The position numbers and the translations under genes are program-made. A DNA stretch of 64,000 nucleotides, from assembly GCA_020636215.1 (NCBI GenBank), contig JACJYG010000004.1, forward strand, positions 124,001 through 188,000, in the 5' to 3' direction. The stretch is from Lewinellaceae bacterium. GTDB lineage: Bacteria; Bacteroidota; Bacteroidia; Chitinophagales; Saprospiraceae. The notes beneath the pieces were generated by a model that ran no database searches, was not told the origin of the DNA, and saw nothing but the letters and a program-made list of their open reading frames with translations. This document shows positions 46,634 to 54,870 of the stretch, piece after piece (position 1 is the first letter of the stretch; the number at the start of each line of letters is the position of its first letter).

Positions 46634-47032
46634 TCAGAACCGGTTGAATTTGGACCGCTTTTTTAGGCCCCGGATTTCATAGCGCCCAGGCGGCTCCTTG
46701 TATTTGGCATACCCCTTCCTCAATCCCCAGTATCCGGCCAGGATAGCGCCAAAAGCAATGACATAGTGGCTGCCATCTGACAGGTAAGTCCCAATCGTGA
46801 CCGCCAGGCCAATGCTCAATACTGCCCCCCCCAAAAGCATTTGAACCAGCGCCCCCGCCTTGTGTTGTTGGTGGAGCTGGTACTGCACAATAAATTCATC
46901 GGTTTTATCCAACAGCTGGCGCCGTTCTTCCTCAGACAACTGGAATTGCTCCAGTTCTTTGCGGATGTCCTCGTATTCCACGCCCTGGAAGGCCAGCTCC
47001 TGGCAATAGGCTTCTATTTCTGCGAGTTCCAT
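46634..47032 (-). CDS. Small membrane protein with coiled N-terminus, 132 aa
   Basis: The start MELAEIEAYCQELAFQGVEY at 47032 is chosen because earlier ATGs would run back into the HepT-like gene. The N-terminal 60 residues are charged and helical (EDIRKELEQFQLSEEERRQL), resembling short SHOCT-like regulatory helices. Two membrane helices follow (ALVQMLLGGAVLSIGLAVTI and YVIAFGAILAGYWGL), and a basic tail ends FNRF. No function is recognised. It lies 13 bp after the HepT-like stop and 72 bp before the 269-aa gene, bridging the toxin-antitoxin pair and the Wadjet-like operon. Confidence 0.6.
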   Translation of the reverse strand: MELAEIEAYCQELAFQGVEYEDIRKELEQFQLSEEERRQLLDKTDEFIVQYQLHQQHKAGALVQMLLGGAVLSIGLAVTIGTYLSDGSHYVIAFGAILAGYWGLRKGYAKYKEPPGRYEIRGLKKRSKFNRF

Positions 47033-47045
47033 GTTGTGCTTTTGC

Positions 47046-47387
47046 CTACTTATCCAAAATGTGTTCAATCTGTTTACGTAATATTTGCAATTTCCCTTCC
47101 CGGGCATTCCACACGATCTGAAGGTTGATTTGGTAGTAATCGTGCACCCGAATATGCCGGAAGGCTATGATCTTGCGCCACTCTACCTCAGGGTTTTCAT
47201 CCTTTATATCCACAGATAAATGGTAAGCTGCTTCTCCTATGATCTCAAAATTTTTGATTATGGCAAACTGTGCCATTTCATTTTCAGCAAATGTTTCGAA
47301 ATCCATGTCCTGGGTAAATTTGCTGATCCAGCCAATAGCCTCCAGGATATGCACCAACCGCTCTCTATCATCCGGCTTTGCGCTCAT
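47046..47387 (-). CDS. hepT: HepT-like HEPN toxin, 113 aa
   Basis: A DUF86/HepT family protein. The HEPN catalytic motif RX4HXY is present as Arg77-HIRV-His82-D-Tyr84 in FRHIRVHDYY. The helical N-terminal half carries the typical IKNFEIIGEAAYHLS. Length is normal (110-140). It overlaps the antitoxin gene by 20 bp. Family knowledge: HepT is an RNase-type toxin that the MntA nucleotidyltransferase inactivates by adding AMP residues to the Tyr of the motif; both key residues are intact here. Confidence 0.88.
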   Translation of the reverse strand: MSAKPDDRERLVHILEAIGWISKFTQDMDFETFAENEMAQFAIIKNFEIIGEAAYHLSVDIKDENPEVEWRKIIAFRHIRVHDYYQINLQIVWNAREGKLQILRKQIEHILDK

Positions 47388-47982
47388 AGATCAATACTTT
47401 TTCTTTCTCGATCCTTTCTTTAGCGTTGGGCAGGATATGCCCTTCTTCTACCAAGTCCACTTGCCTGCCTGCCAGGTCTTCCAAATCCTGAGCTAGCCCG
47501 ATATAATCAAATAGGTCTAGTTTATTCGGTTTCCTGAAACGTACGAGAATATCCACATCACTGTCCCGGCTCTCTTCTTGCCTGGCAAAAGAACCAAAAA
47601 TCCAGGCTTTCTCAATGGGATGTTGGACCAGATAATTTTTTATCCGTTCGATCAACTGCTTTCTTTCTAATGCATGACGAGTCCCACCATGCTCTTTTTC
47701 CAATCGTTTTTTGACGATTTCCAGCGCTTCCGATGCATAATCCTGCTCTTTTAATTGGTAGTAAAGCCTTTCACTCCAGTATTTGATTTGCAAGGCCCGG
47801 TATTCAATGCCCAGTGTTTTGGATAATGGCAAAATGAGCCTTTCCGGAGCGGCCATCTCGTTGCGTTCGACCTTGCTCAGGGTCGACTGGTCAATATCGG
47901 CTTTGGCAGCCACTTCTCGCAAGGCCAGGTTTCTCTCCAATCGGACACGTCTGAGCCATTCTCCAAAAGTTTCCGACTTCAT
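47368..47982 (-). CDS. mntA: MntA-type nucleotidyltransferase antitoxin fused to Xre HTH, 204 aa
   Basis: Residues 6-62 form an Xre/Cro helix-turn-helix (LRRVRLERNLALREVAAKAD, STLSKVERNEM). A helical linker (about 65-105) leads to a minimal nucleotidyltransferase with the GS-x10-DxD signature at Gly130-Ser131 and Asp142/Asp144 (IFGSFARQEESRDSDVDILV), ending QVDLVEEGHILPNAKERIEK. MntA AMPylates HepT; the extra HTH should let the antitoxin repress its own promoter, a job otherwise done by the complex. It is first in the operon, overlapping hepT by 20 bp. The start at 47982 gives a full HTH. Confidence 0.9.
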   Translation of the reverse strand: MKSETFGEWLRRVRLERNLALREVAAKADIDQSTLSKVERNEMAAPERLILPLSKTLGIEYRALQIKYWSERLYYQLKEQDYASEALEIVKKRLEKEHGGTRHALERKQLIERIKNYLVQHPIEKAWIFGSFARQEESRDSDVDILVRFRKPNKLDLFDYIGLAQDLEDLAGRQVDLVEEGHILPNAKERIEKEKVLIYERKAG

Positions 47983-48073
47983 GTTGATTAAATTTTCTAG
48001 AATTATTTATCCAAAGATATTAAAAATATCCGACTCGGGAAAGCCAGTTTTCAGTAGGTCGATAGGTAGGTTT

Positions 48074-48158
48074 GGAGGCCTGGTACGTCTGGAGGCCTGG
48101 TACGTTTGGAGGTCTGGTACGTCTGGAAGTCTGGTACGTCTGGAAGTCTGGTACGTCT
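48074..48158. repeat. 17-bp tandem repeat, five copies
   Basis: The unit is GGAAGTCTGGTACGTCT with small variations (GGAGGCCTGGTACGTCT). It fills the gap between the toxin-antitoxin promoter region and the hydrogenase protease stop codon. Confidence 0.8.
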
Positions 48159-48226
48159 GGTAGGCCGGGAGGTGGAGGTTGACCATGCACTCTTCCAGCC
48201 CTATGCCCTATGCCCTATGCTCTATG

Positions 48227-48709
48227 CTAACTGCCCACTGTCAACCGCTCCGCCAGTTCCAACACCTGTCGTTCCAGTTCAGGCATTACGGTTTCCACTT
48301 CCGGCGACAGGCCGATGTACATGTTTTGTAGTTCCGCTACGGAGACGACGAAGAGGTGTATTTTGGGCAGGCGGCCCAGGATGTGCAAGCCTTCCACCAG
48401 GTCGCGCAGGCCGATGTCGTGGGTGCTCATGGCGCGGGGGAAATCGGAGGAAAAGCGGGGTTCCAAACGGCGGATGCTCCCAGGCGGGCGGCCATCGAGC
48501 GTAGCGTCGATCATGATGAGGCAGGGATAATCTTCGAAATAAGAAGTGAGGTGAAACCCGCCGGTGCCGCCGTCGAGTACGTCCACCCTTTCGGGCAATT
48601 CTCTTAAGGCAAGCCTTTGGGCCAGGTGTACGCCTACACCTTCATCCCCCATAAGCAGGTTGCCGATGCCCAAAATGAGGAGACGGGGGTAGGTTTCGTT
48701 GGGTGACAT
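48227..48709 (-). CDS. hyaD: [NiFe] hydrogenase maturation endopeptidase, 160 aa
   Basis: A HybD/HyaD/HupD family protease that removes the C-terminal extension of the large subunit after nickel insertion. The N-terminal motif ILGIGNLLMGDEGVGVHL carries the nickel-sensing acidic residue (Glu23 region). LDGGTGGFHL, the MIDATLDG strand and STHDIGLRDLVEG (His near 95) complete the set of three metal-contact regions. Length is typical. It is the last gene of the structural hydrogenase cluster, after the cytochrome b gene, from which it is separated by a 9-bp repeat array that ends about 10 bp before its start codon. Confidence 0.93.
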   Translation of the reverse strand: MSPNETYPRLLILGIGNLLMGDEGVGVHLAQRLALRELPERVDVLDGGTGGFHLTSYFEDYPCLIMIDATLDGRPPGSIRRLEPRFSSDFPRAMSTHDIGLRDLVEGLHILGRLPKIHLFVVSVAELQNMYIGLSPEVETVMPELERQVLELAERLTVGS

Positions 48710-48719
48710 TTTTTGTTGG

Positions 48720-48800
48720 TTGAGAGAGTTGAGAGGGTTGAGAGAGTTGAGAAGGTTGAGAGGGTTGAGAGGGTTGAGAGGGTTGAGAGGGTTGAGAAGA
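48720..48800. repeat. 9-bp tandem array, unit TTGAGAGGG
   Basis: Nine copies of TTGAGAGGG/TTGAGAGAG lie between the cytochrome b and protease genes. Next to it (48801-48840) CTCAACC-type sequence could pair with the array. A short copy (two to three units) is at 40398-40423. Confidence 0.8.
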
Positions 48801-48862
48801 TGCTCAACCTCCTAAACTTTCTCAACCACCTCAACCCTTTAAAGTCTTAGCAGGGCAAAAAA

Positions 48863-49576
48863 TTACGCTTCTTCCATCTCCTTTTTCTCTTCCAGTTCCT
48901 TCTGGAAAGTCTCCTCTTCGATGAATTTCCAGCCGCCGATAATAGAGGATGTTTCGCCCCGGCCTTCTACGTAATCATGGTAAAACACCAGGTAAACATG
49001 GATGATAACGAAAAGAATGAAGAACCACATCGTGGCGTGATGGATCTCTCGTAAGACGAAGTCACCACCTACAATACCCGGCACCCAGGCAAAGAGGTTG
49101 GGCAGCCACCAGTCGCTCATGCTGGCGTAGAGGCCGAAGCCCGTAATAGCCTGAACGGCAAAAGCAATAAAGGTCAGGAAGTAGATGAACCCGGCCAGGG
49201 CGTTGTGCCCGATGGAGAGGTGCTCAGAATTCTTTTTCAGCAGGATGTCGATCTTCAGTACCGCCCACATTTCATGGAAAAATTTCCGGGTAGTGGGGAT
49301 GAAATTCTTCCAGTCGGCATACTGGTTGCCGACAAAACCCCAGTACAAGCGGAAGATAAAGTTGAAGATGAAGATATAGGAAGCAACGAAGTGTATAAAA
49401 CGGTTGATGCCAAACCAATAGCTGAAAGACGCCTCGGAAGCCGACTGTAAACCAGGCGGGCGGGCAATGATATAGCCCGTCACACAGAGCACGACGATGC
49501 ACAGGGCGTTGATCCAGTGGTATACCCGAACGGGGAGTTCCCATACAAAGACCCGGCGAAGATTATGCTTAGTCAT
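48863..49576 (-). CDS. hyaC: Hydrogenase-linked b-type cytochrome, 237 aa
   Basis: A HyaC/HupC (Ni/Fe-hydrogenase I cytochrome b) family membrane protein that takes electrons from the small subunit to quinone. The start MTKHNLRRVFVWELPVRVYH at 49576 gives the standard N-terminus; frames further upstream only add non-family residues. Four membrane helices are visible (WINALCIVVLCVTGYII; FVASYIFIFNFIFRLYWGFV; LAGFIYFLTFIAFAVQAITG; MWFFILFVIIHVYLVF) with haem-ligand His in RVYHW, RFIHF, IHHAT and IIHVY contexts. The tail is Glu-rich. It sits 74 bp after the large subunit gene in the same operon. Confidence 0.93.
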   Translation of the reverse strand: MTKHNLRRVFVWELPVRVYHWINALCIVVLCVTGYIIARPPGLQSASEASFSYWFGINRFIHFVASYIFIFNFIFRLYWGFVGNQYADWKNFIPTTRKFFHEMWAVLKIDILLKKNSEHLSIGHNALAGFIYFLTFIAFAVQAITGFGLYASMSDWWLPNLFAWVPGIVGGDFVLREIHHATMWFFILFVIIHVYLVFYHDYVEGRGETSSIIGGWKFIEEETFQKELEEKKEMEEA

Positions 49577-49649
49577 CGTTTTTGAATTAAGGTGGATGCA
49601 GCCGGCCGGCAGTTCATAAGTTCTGACGCCCGGCCACAAGAAAAAAAGC

Positions 49650-51368
49650 TTACAATATCCTGGCCCGGCTCACCTGCTTGCCGTCTTCGTCGTACAAATG
49701 CACGGCGCAGGCCAGGCAGGGGTCGAAGGAGTGGATCGTCCGGATGATCTCCAGCGGCTGTTCCGGATCGTGGACCGGAGTATCGATCAGCGAAGATTCG
49801 TAGGCCGACATTTTGCCTTCCGGGTCACGCGGTGAAGCGTTCCAGGTACTCGGTACAACCAGTTGGTAGTTTTCCAGCTTTTGATCCCGAATGACGCACC
49901 AGTGAGCCAGAGCGCCCCGTGGCGCTTCCATATGGCCGACACCCTGAGCGAAGGATTCCCAACGTTCGGGGTTGAACTTACTGGTGTCCGCCATGCGGGT
50001 ATCCCCATTGCGGATATTGGTCAGCAGGGATTCGTAGAACTCCTGCGCCCAGCCGGCGATCAGCAGGCTCTCCAGGCCACGGGCAGCTGTACGGCCCAGG
50101 GTGGAGAACAGCGCTGTAGCAGGAACCCCCAGCTTGGCCAGCGTGCTGTCGACGACTTCTTTGAAATCTTCGCGGCCACTGGCGTAGCCAACCAGCATAC
50201 GCGCCAGCGGGCCTACCTCCATGGCGTTGCCTTTCCAACGCGGCGTCTTCAGGTAGCTGTACTTTTGTTCCACGTCCAGGAAATCGTAAGGCGGTTTCGG
50301 CCCCGTGTACTTGATATTGGTCTCCCCTTTCCAGGGGTGCAGGCCGGTATCATTACCTTCAGCGTATTCATACCACGAACGGCTGATGAATTCCTGGATC
50401 TCAGAATCTTCCCGCATATTGACTTCGTGCACGGTGCTCAGGTCCTTGTTCAGGATAGCGCCGGCGGGGAACTTAAAGCTCGCAGGATCGCGGTAGCCAT
50501 TGGTAGGCAGGTCGCCGTATACCAGGTAATTACCCAGTCCGCCGCCGATAGCGCCCCAGTCGAGGTAGTAGGGCGCGATGGCTAAGAGGTCGGGGATATA
50601 GACCTGCTCGATGAAGCGTTTGCCATCTGCCAGAAGTTTACCGACATGCGCCAGGCGCTCGGCATTGATGGCGCCGGTGTCGTCCAGATTGATAGAGCAG
50701 GCCATGCCCCCCACCAGATAGTTGGGGTGCGGGTTCTTACCACCAAAGATAGCGTGGACCTTCACGATCTCCTTTTGCCATTCGAGGGCTTCCAGGTAGT
50801 GCGCCAGGCCGATGAGGTTGATCTCCGGCGGCAGTTTGTAAGCGGGGTGGCCCCAGTAACCATTGGTAAAAATACCCAGTTGGCCGCTTTCCACGAATTT
50901 CGTTACCCGCTTTTGCAGGTCGGAGAAGTAGCCCGGCGAGCTATTCGGCCAGTTGGAAATGCTCTGTGCAATTTCCGATGTTTTCTTGGGGTCGGCCTGC
51001 AGGGCATTCACCACGTCTACCCAGTCCATCGCGTGCAGGTGGTAGAAGTGCACCACGTGGTCGTGCATATACTGGCTGCAGAACATGATGTTGCGCACCA
51101 GTTCCGCATTGGGTGGGATGTGAATGTCAAGGGCGTCCTCTACCGAACGGCAGGAAGCCAGAGAGTGGACGGTAGTACAAACACCACAGACCCGGCCGAC
51201 GAAGGCCCAGGCATCTCTGGGGTCTCTACCCTGAAGGATACGCTCGATGCCGCGCACCATGGTGCCTGAACTATAGGCATCTGTGATCTTGCCATCCTGT
51301 ATCTCTGCCTCAATGCGAAGGTGCCCTTCTATTCTGGTGACGGGATCGACTACTATTCTGTTACTCAT
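49650..51368 (-). CDS. hyaB: [NiFe] hydrogenase large subunit, group 1, 572 aa
   Basis: Catalytic subunit of a membrane-bound uptake hydrogenase. The L1 motif RVCGVCTTVH gives nickel ligands Cys61 and Cys64 and L2 DPCLACAVH gives Cys551 and Cys554, followed by His557. The 15 residues after that His are the extension removed by the maturation protease encoded downstream. The N-terminus (VVDPVTRIEGHLRIEAEI) and RGxE motif (MVRGIERILQGRDPRDAW) are typical. It follows the small subunit by about 130 bp, which contains repeat-like sequence (GGATTTGCGGGATTTCCC). It heterodimerises with the small subunit and is exported with it by Tat. Confidence 0.97.
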   Translation of the reverse strand: MSNRIVVDPVTRIEGHLRIEAEIQDGKITDAYSSGTMVRGIERILQGRDPRDAWAFVGRVCGVCTTVHSLASCRSVEDALDIHIPPNAELVRNIMFCSQYMHDHVVHFYHLHAMDWVDVVNALQADPKKTSEIAQSISNWPNSSPGYFSDLQKRVTKFVESGQLGIFTNGYWGHPAYKLPPEINLIGLAHYLEALEWQKEIVKVHAIFGGKNPHPNYLVGGMACSINLDDTGAINAERLAHVGKLLADGKRFIEQVYIPDLLAIAPYYLDWGAIGGGLGNYLVYGDLPTNGYRDPASFKFPAGAILNKDLSTVHEVNMREDSEIQEFISRSWYEYAEGNDTGLHPWKGETNIKYTGPKPPYDFLDVEQKYSYLKTPRWKGNAMEVGPLARMLVGYASGREDFKEVVDSTLAKLGVPATALFSTLGRTAARGLESLLIAGWAQEFYESLLTNIRNGDTRMADTSKFNPERWESFAQGVGHMEAPRGALAHWCVIRDQKLENYQLVVPSTWNASPRDPEGKMSAYESSLIDTPVHDPEQPLEIIRTIHSFDPCLACAVHLYDEDGKQVSRARIL

Positions 51369-51501
51369 GATTGCATTTTTTGACCGGGATGAATTGGATT
51401 TGCGGGATTTCCCGGATTAGATTGCCAGGATTTTCAGGGATTCGCCCGGTGATCCTGCCCCGCATACCGTTTTATAGATTTAGATTAGCAGAAACCCTCG
51501 C

Positions 51502-52626
51502 TTAAGACAATTCCTTTTCGGATTCTTTGCCTTCTTCGATCAGGTTATCGATCAATTTCTTCTTCCGCAGATTGGTGCCGATAGCATGGGCGGCTATACC
51601 GGCAGCAGTGACACCAGCAGCGACTGCTCCGACCTTGTCGGCATTGCTTTCAATGCCAAAACCTGGGAAGTTCGCGATGCGGCGGTAGAACGGGCCGTTG
51701 TCCCAGAAGTTCTCTTCGCTGCAACCGATACAACCGTGGCCGGATTGGATGGGGAAACTGACTCCTCCGTTCCATTTTGTTACACCACAGGCATTATAGG
51801 TCATTGGGCCACGGCAACCGACTTTGTAGAGGCAGTAGCCCTTCTTGGCGTTCTCGTCGTCGAAGCTTTCGACGAACAAGCCGGCATCGTAGTATGGGCG
51901 CCGGTAGCAGCTATCGTGCACGCGCTTGGAATAAAAGGCCAAAGGCCGGCCGATGCGATCCAGTTCCGGAATGCGGCCGAAGGTGATCAGGTGGACCAGT
52001 ACGCCGGCCATCACTTCCCCAATAGGCGGGCAACCCGGCACTTTAATGATTTGTTTTCCTTTTACCAGCTTGTGAATCGGCGTAGCGCCGGTGGGGTTAG
52101 GCGATGCGGCCTGTACGCAACCGTTGCAAGCGCAACTGCCCCAGCCGATGATGGCTTTGGCGCCGGCGGCGGTTTCTTCCAGAATTTGTTCTGCGGACTT
52201 GCCGCCGATACAACAGTAAACACCATCATCATAAACGGGTACGGAGCCTTCCACACAGAGCACATACTCCCCGTAATAATCTTTCATGGTTTGTTCCATG
52301 GCTGCCTCGGCTTGATGCCCGGAAGCAGCCATCAACGTCTCGGTGTAATCCAGCGAGATCTTGTCCAGCACAATATCCGCTACAATAGGATGAGAGGAGC
52401 GGATGAAGGATTCGCTGCAGCAGGTGCACTCCTGGAAGTGCAGCCAGATCACTGGTACTCTGGACTGAGTCATCAGAGCTTTGGACACCTGGGCCACGCC
52501 GGTGGCTTCCAGTCCGAGGTAGGCGGCAATGGTGGTGCAAAACTTCATGAAGTCTCGGCGAGAGTAGCCTTTCTGGCGCAGTTCTTCGTAGTAGGTAGAT
52601 CTTTTTGTTGAAGTTGAAGGCGTCAT
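51502..52626 (-). CDS. hyaA: [NiFe] hydrogenase small subunit, oxygen-tolerant type, 374 aa
   Basis: Electron-transfer subunit with a Tat signal (YSRRDFMKFCTTIAAYLGL). The proximal cluster region has six cysteines: Cys67, Cys69, Cys70 (ECTCCSES), Cys165 and Cys170 (GSCACNGC) and Cys199 (VPGCPPIGE). The two beyond the usual four (Cys69, Cys170) define the [4Fe-3S] cluster of oxygen-tolerant group 1d enzymes; Cys167 is an additional unusual cysteine. Medial/distal cluster ligands include His237, Cys240, Cys265, Cys271, Cys280, Cys299 and Cys302. A C-terminal hydrophobic helix (about 331-350) anchors it next to cytochrome b. It is the first gene of the structural operon, divergent from the hyp genes. 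Confidence 0.96.
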   Translation of the reverse strand: MTPSTSTKRSTYYEELRQKGYSRRDFMKFCTTIAAYLGLEATGVAQVSKALMTQSRVPVIWLHFQECTCCSESFIRSSHPIVADIVLDKISLDYTETLMAASGHQAEAAMEQTMKDYYGEYVLCVEGSVPVYDDGVYCCIGGKSAEQILEETAAGAKAIIGWGSCACNGCVQAASPNPTGATPIHKLVKGKQIIKVPGCPPIGEVMAGVLVHLITFGRIPELDRIGRPLAFYSKRVHDSCYRRPYYDAGLFVESFDDENAKKGYCLYKVGCRGPMTYNACGVTKWNGGVSFPIQSGHGCIGCSEENFWDNGPFYRRIANFPGFGIESNADKVGAVAAGVTAAGIAAHAIGTNLRKKKLIDNLIEEGKESEKELS

Positions 52627-52717
52627 GGCAACTTGTGGTTTGTTGTTGATGCGAAAGGCCGCAACCGAATATTATTTTCGGAATTAAGCATAAAGAAAAA
52701 TGAAGCCAAAGCCTTTT

Positions 52718-52730
52718 TTGATGACATCAA
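52718..52730. promoter_or_regulatory. Palindrome TTGATGACATCAA in the divergent hydrogenase promoter region
   Basis: A 13-bp perfect palindrome lies in the 208-bp gap between the divergent hyaA and hyp gene sets. It resembles a CRP/FNR-family half-site pair but with spacing 3 rather than 4 between TTGAT and ATCAA. It could be an operator controlling both directions; no regulator gene is near. Confidence 0.35.
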
Positions 52731-52834
52731 TCAGTAATTGCGATGACTTTAGTCAATGGTGCAACATCAGGGAGCTACTATTTTTGAGTTTGAAGCTTTA
52801 TCTATTTCTATTTAGACATAAAAAACCTGGAAAC

Positions 52835-53044
52835 ATGTTTCGTAAAGCCACTTTCCTGGCGGCAGTTTTTGCCAGCCTTCCCTTCCTGGCCCTGGCGCAC
52901 GAAGGACACGGCCATTTTCATGGCTATGAATTAGCACACTATTTTACTTCTCCGGAACACGCTGTCCCCATCGCCCTGGCGCTGGTTGTTGGCGTTGCAT
53001 TCTTCCTGGGCCGCGCCCGGGCCAAAAAGCAATCCGGAGAATAA
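52835..53044 (+). CDS. Small His-rich single-helix membrane protein in the hydrogenase locus, 69 aa
   Basis: The start at 52835 gives a signal peptide (MFRKATFLAAVFASLPFLAL followed by AHEG). After it comes a His-rich stretch (HEGHGHFHGYELAHYF), one membrane helix (AVPIALALVVGVAFFLG) and a basic end RARAKKQSGE. The HxHGxxxxHxxTSPEH pattern resembles short metal-binding/HupE-like accessory peptides found beside hydrogenase genes. It is 16 bp ahead of hypA, so probably co-transcribed. A role in nickel handling at the membrane is inference. Confidence 0.75.
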   Translation: MFRKATFLAAVFASLPFLALAHEGHGHFHGYELAHYFTSPEHAVPIALALVVGVAFFLGRARAKKQSGE

Positions 53045-53060
53045 CCGATAAAAAGCCATC

Positions 53061-53423
53061 ATGCACGAATTGTCCATCGTTCTGAGTATAGTGGATACGG
53101 CCGAGGCACAGGCCCAAAAGTATGAGGCCACCGGCGTGGAAAGGATTGACCTGGAAATCGGCACCCTGGCTGGTATCGAGCCTGATGCGCTCGCCTTTGC
53201 CTGGGAAGCGGCCCTGCCTGGCACCATTCTCGCCGGCGCCGAACGCCATATCCACTACATTCAGGCACGGGCGCGCTGCCTTGATTGTAGCCATGAGTTC
53301 GATGTACAACAGCTATACGAAGCCTGCCCTCAGTGTGGAGAATACTTTACCGAACTGCTGCAGGGGCAGGAACTGAAGATCAAATCCATTACGCTGACAA
53401 CAGCGGAGGAAGCTATTTCTTAA
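53061..53423 (+). CDS. hypA: Hydrogenase nickel-insertion protein HypA, 120 aa
   Basis: A zinc- and nickel-binding metallochaperone that works with HypB to load nickel into the large subunit. The N-terminal MHELS motif supplies the nickel site (His2). The zinc domain has CLDC and CPQC pairs. Length is standard (113-120). It overlaps nothing and is followed by hypB after 17 bp. Confidence 0.95.
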   Translation: MHELSIVLSIVDTAEAQAQKYEATGVERIDLEIGTLAGIEPDALAFAWEAALPGTILAGAERHIHYIQARARCLDCSHEFDVQQLYEACPQCGEYFTELLQGQELKIKSITLTTAEEAIS

Positions 53424-53440
53424 TCGCAAAACCAATAGAC

Positions 53441-54379
53441 ATGTGCAGTACCTGCGGTTGTAACCAACCTTCGGACGCCGTCACCATCACTCTGATTGGT
53501 GAAGAGCAGCATGCTAATGAACACCACGGGTTTTCCCTCGACCTGGCGGCCGGCGATGACCCTCAAAAGCCCCATCATTTCCATCCGGGGCACCATCATC
53601 ACCATGGGCCAGGCCAGCAGCATCACCTGCACGGGCACTCCCACAGTCATCACCACCACCACGGCCATGATCATGAACATGATCACAGCCACGTCAAAAC
53701 GGTGGTAGAGCTGGAACAGGACATCCTGCAGAAAAACAACCTGCTGGCCGAGCGCAACCGCGGTTTTCTCGAAGCCCGCAATGTACTCGCCCTCAACCTC
53801 GTCAGCTCCCCCGGTTCCGGTAAGACCAGCTTGCTGGAACGCACCCTGGCCAGCCTCAAAGACGAGCTGGAGTGCTTCGTCATCGAAGGCGACCAACAGA
53901 CTTCCAACGACGCCAACCGCATCGCCGCTACCGGCGCCCCTGTCGTACAAATTAACACCGGCAAAGGCTGCCACCTGGATTCCGATATGGTCAACCAGGC
54001 GATCAAAAAAATCCGCCCCACCGAAGGTTCGGTGCTTTTCATCGAAAACGTCGGCAACCTCGTCTGCCCTTCCCTATTCGACCTGGGCGAAGGCGCCCGC
54101 GTAGTCATCATCTCCGTCACCGAAGGCGATGACAAACCGATCAAATACCCGGATATGTTCCATTCTTCCGATCTTTGTATCATCAACAAGATCGACCTGC
54201 TGCCTTACGTGCAGTTTGATGTGGAAAAAGCCAAAGAGTACGCCCGGCGCGTCAACCACCACCTGGAGTTCATCGAACTGTCTGCTACCAGCGGCGAAGG
54301 GATGGAAACATGGTTGGATTGGCTGAGGGGGAAGCGGGAATGGGTGAATGCGAGAATGGGTGAATGCGAGAATGCATGA
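53441..54379 (+). CDS. hypB: Hydrogenase nickel-incorporation GTPase HypB, 312 aa
   Basis: The start at 53441 gives the diagnostic N-terminal metal site MCSTCGC (Cys2, Cys5, Cys7); a longer frame from 53333 would run across hypA. A His-rich nickel-storage region (about 45-84) is followed by the GTPase with P-loop SSPGSGKTS (122-130), the switch region FIENVGNLVCP and the guanine motif INKIDLLPY. It supplies nickel to HypA in a GTP-dependent way. The C-terminal residues after LDWLRGKREW (VNARMGECENA) are encoded by the start of an 8-bp tandem array, so this end is repeat-derived and may vary in length between strains. Confidence 0.95.
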   Translation: MCSTCGCNQPSDAVTITLIGEEQHANEHHGFSLDLAAGDDPQKPHHFHPGHHHHHGPGQQHHLHGHSHSHHHHHGHDHEHDHSHVKTVVELEQDILQKNNLLAERNRGFLEARNVLALNLVSSPGSGKTSLLERTLASLKDELECFVIEGDQQTSNDANRIAATGAPVVQINTGKGCHLDSDMVNQAIKKIRPTEGSVLFIENVGNLVCPSLFDLGEGARVVIISVTEGDDKPIKYPDMFHSSDLCIINKIDLLPYVQFDVEKAKEYARRVNHHLEFIELSATSGEGMETWLDWLRGKREWVNARMGECENA

Positions 54380-54446
54380 ATGCGAGAATGCATGAATGCG
54401 AGAATGCATGAATGCGAGAATGCATGAATGCGAGAATGCGAGAATG
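54341..54446. repeat. 8-bp tandem array, unit GAATGCGA/GAATGCAT, overlapping the hypB 3' end
   Basis: About twelve octamers begin inside the last codons of hypB and continue to 54446. Because 8 is not a multiple of 3, adding or losing one unit within the coding part would shift the hypB stop position. Confidence 0.8.
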
Positions 54447-54505
54447 AGTAAATTGGACAGGGAATCATACGTAACCAATAACTGACAACCAACAACCAAC
54501 CAAGC

Positions 54506-54757
54506 ATGTGCCTAGCAATCCCCGGTAAGATCATCGATATCCCCGTCGTGATGGACGAAGTGTTCCGCATGGCCAAAGTATCGTTCGGCGGCGTCGTCAA
54601 AGACGTCGACCTGACGATGTCCCCCGATGCCAAGATCGGCGACTATGTGCTAGTGCACGTGGGTGTCGCCATTGGCATCGTGGACGAGGAAGAAGCGAAG
54701 AAGACCTTTGAGTATCTCCGGCAGATCGGGGATCTGGAGGAGTTGGAGCCGGGGTAG
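54506..54757 (+). CDS. hypC: Hydrogenase assembly chaperone HypC, 83 aa
   Basis: The family hallmark MCLAIPGKI with catalytic Cys2 is at the start, followed by the OB-fold core (VSFGGVVKDVDLTMSPDAKI GDYVLVHVG, shown with a break) and an EEEAKKTFEYL helix. HypC binds HypD and the large-subunit precursor while the Fe(CN)2CO group is delivered. Length is normal. hypD, hypE and hypF are not in the window, so they must lie elsewhere. Confidence 0.95.
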   Translation: MCLAIPGKIIDIPVVMDEVFRMAKVSFGGVVKDVDLTMSPDAKIGDYVLVHVGVAIGIVDEEEAKKTFEYLRQIGDLEELEPG

Positions 54758-54767
54758 GCCAGTGGTC

Positions 54768-54838
54768 ATTAGGTCATTAGGTCATTAGGTCGGGAGGTCA
54801 TTAGGTCATTAGGTCGGGAGGTCATTAGGTCGGGAGAT
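54768..54838. repeat. 8-bp tandem array, unit GGTCATTA/GGTCGGGA (minus: GACCTAAT)
   Basis: About nine octamers lie downstream of hypC. On the minus strand this is the same GACCTAnn family as at 39380, 57551 and 62712. It adjoins the hairpin at 54840-54870. Confidence 0.8.
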
Positions 54839-54839
54839 C

Positions 54840-54870
54840 GGATGAAAAGGTGCACCGCAGCTTTTCATCC
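54840..54870. repeat. Palindromic repeat GGATGAAAAG/CTTTTCATCC, copy 1
   Basis: GGATGAAAAG pairs with CTTTTCATCC around GTGCACCGCAG. A 28-bp match in the opposite orientation is at 57522-57549, also next to an octamer array. The stop codon of the degraded ATPase gene (54865) lies within it. Confidence 0.75.

Noticed and set aside
52718..52730. Calling the palindrome an FNR site
   Set aside because: The half-sites fit but the spacing is 3, not 4, and no regulator is encoded nearby, so only a generic palindrome is reported.
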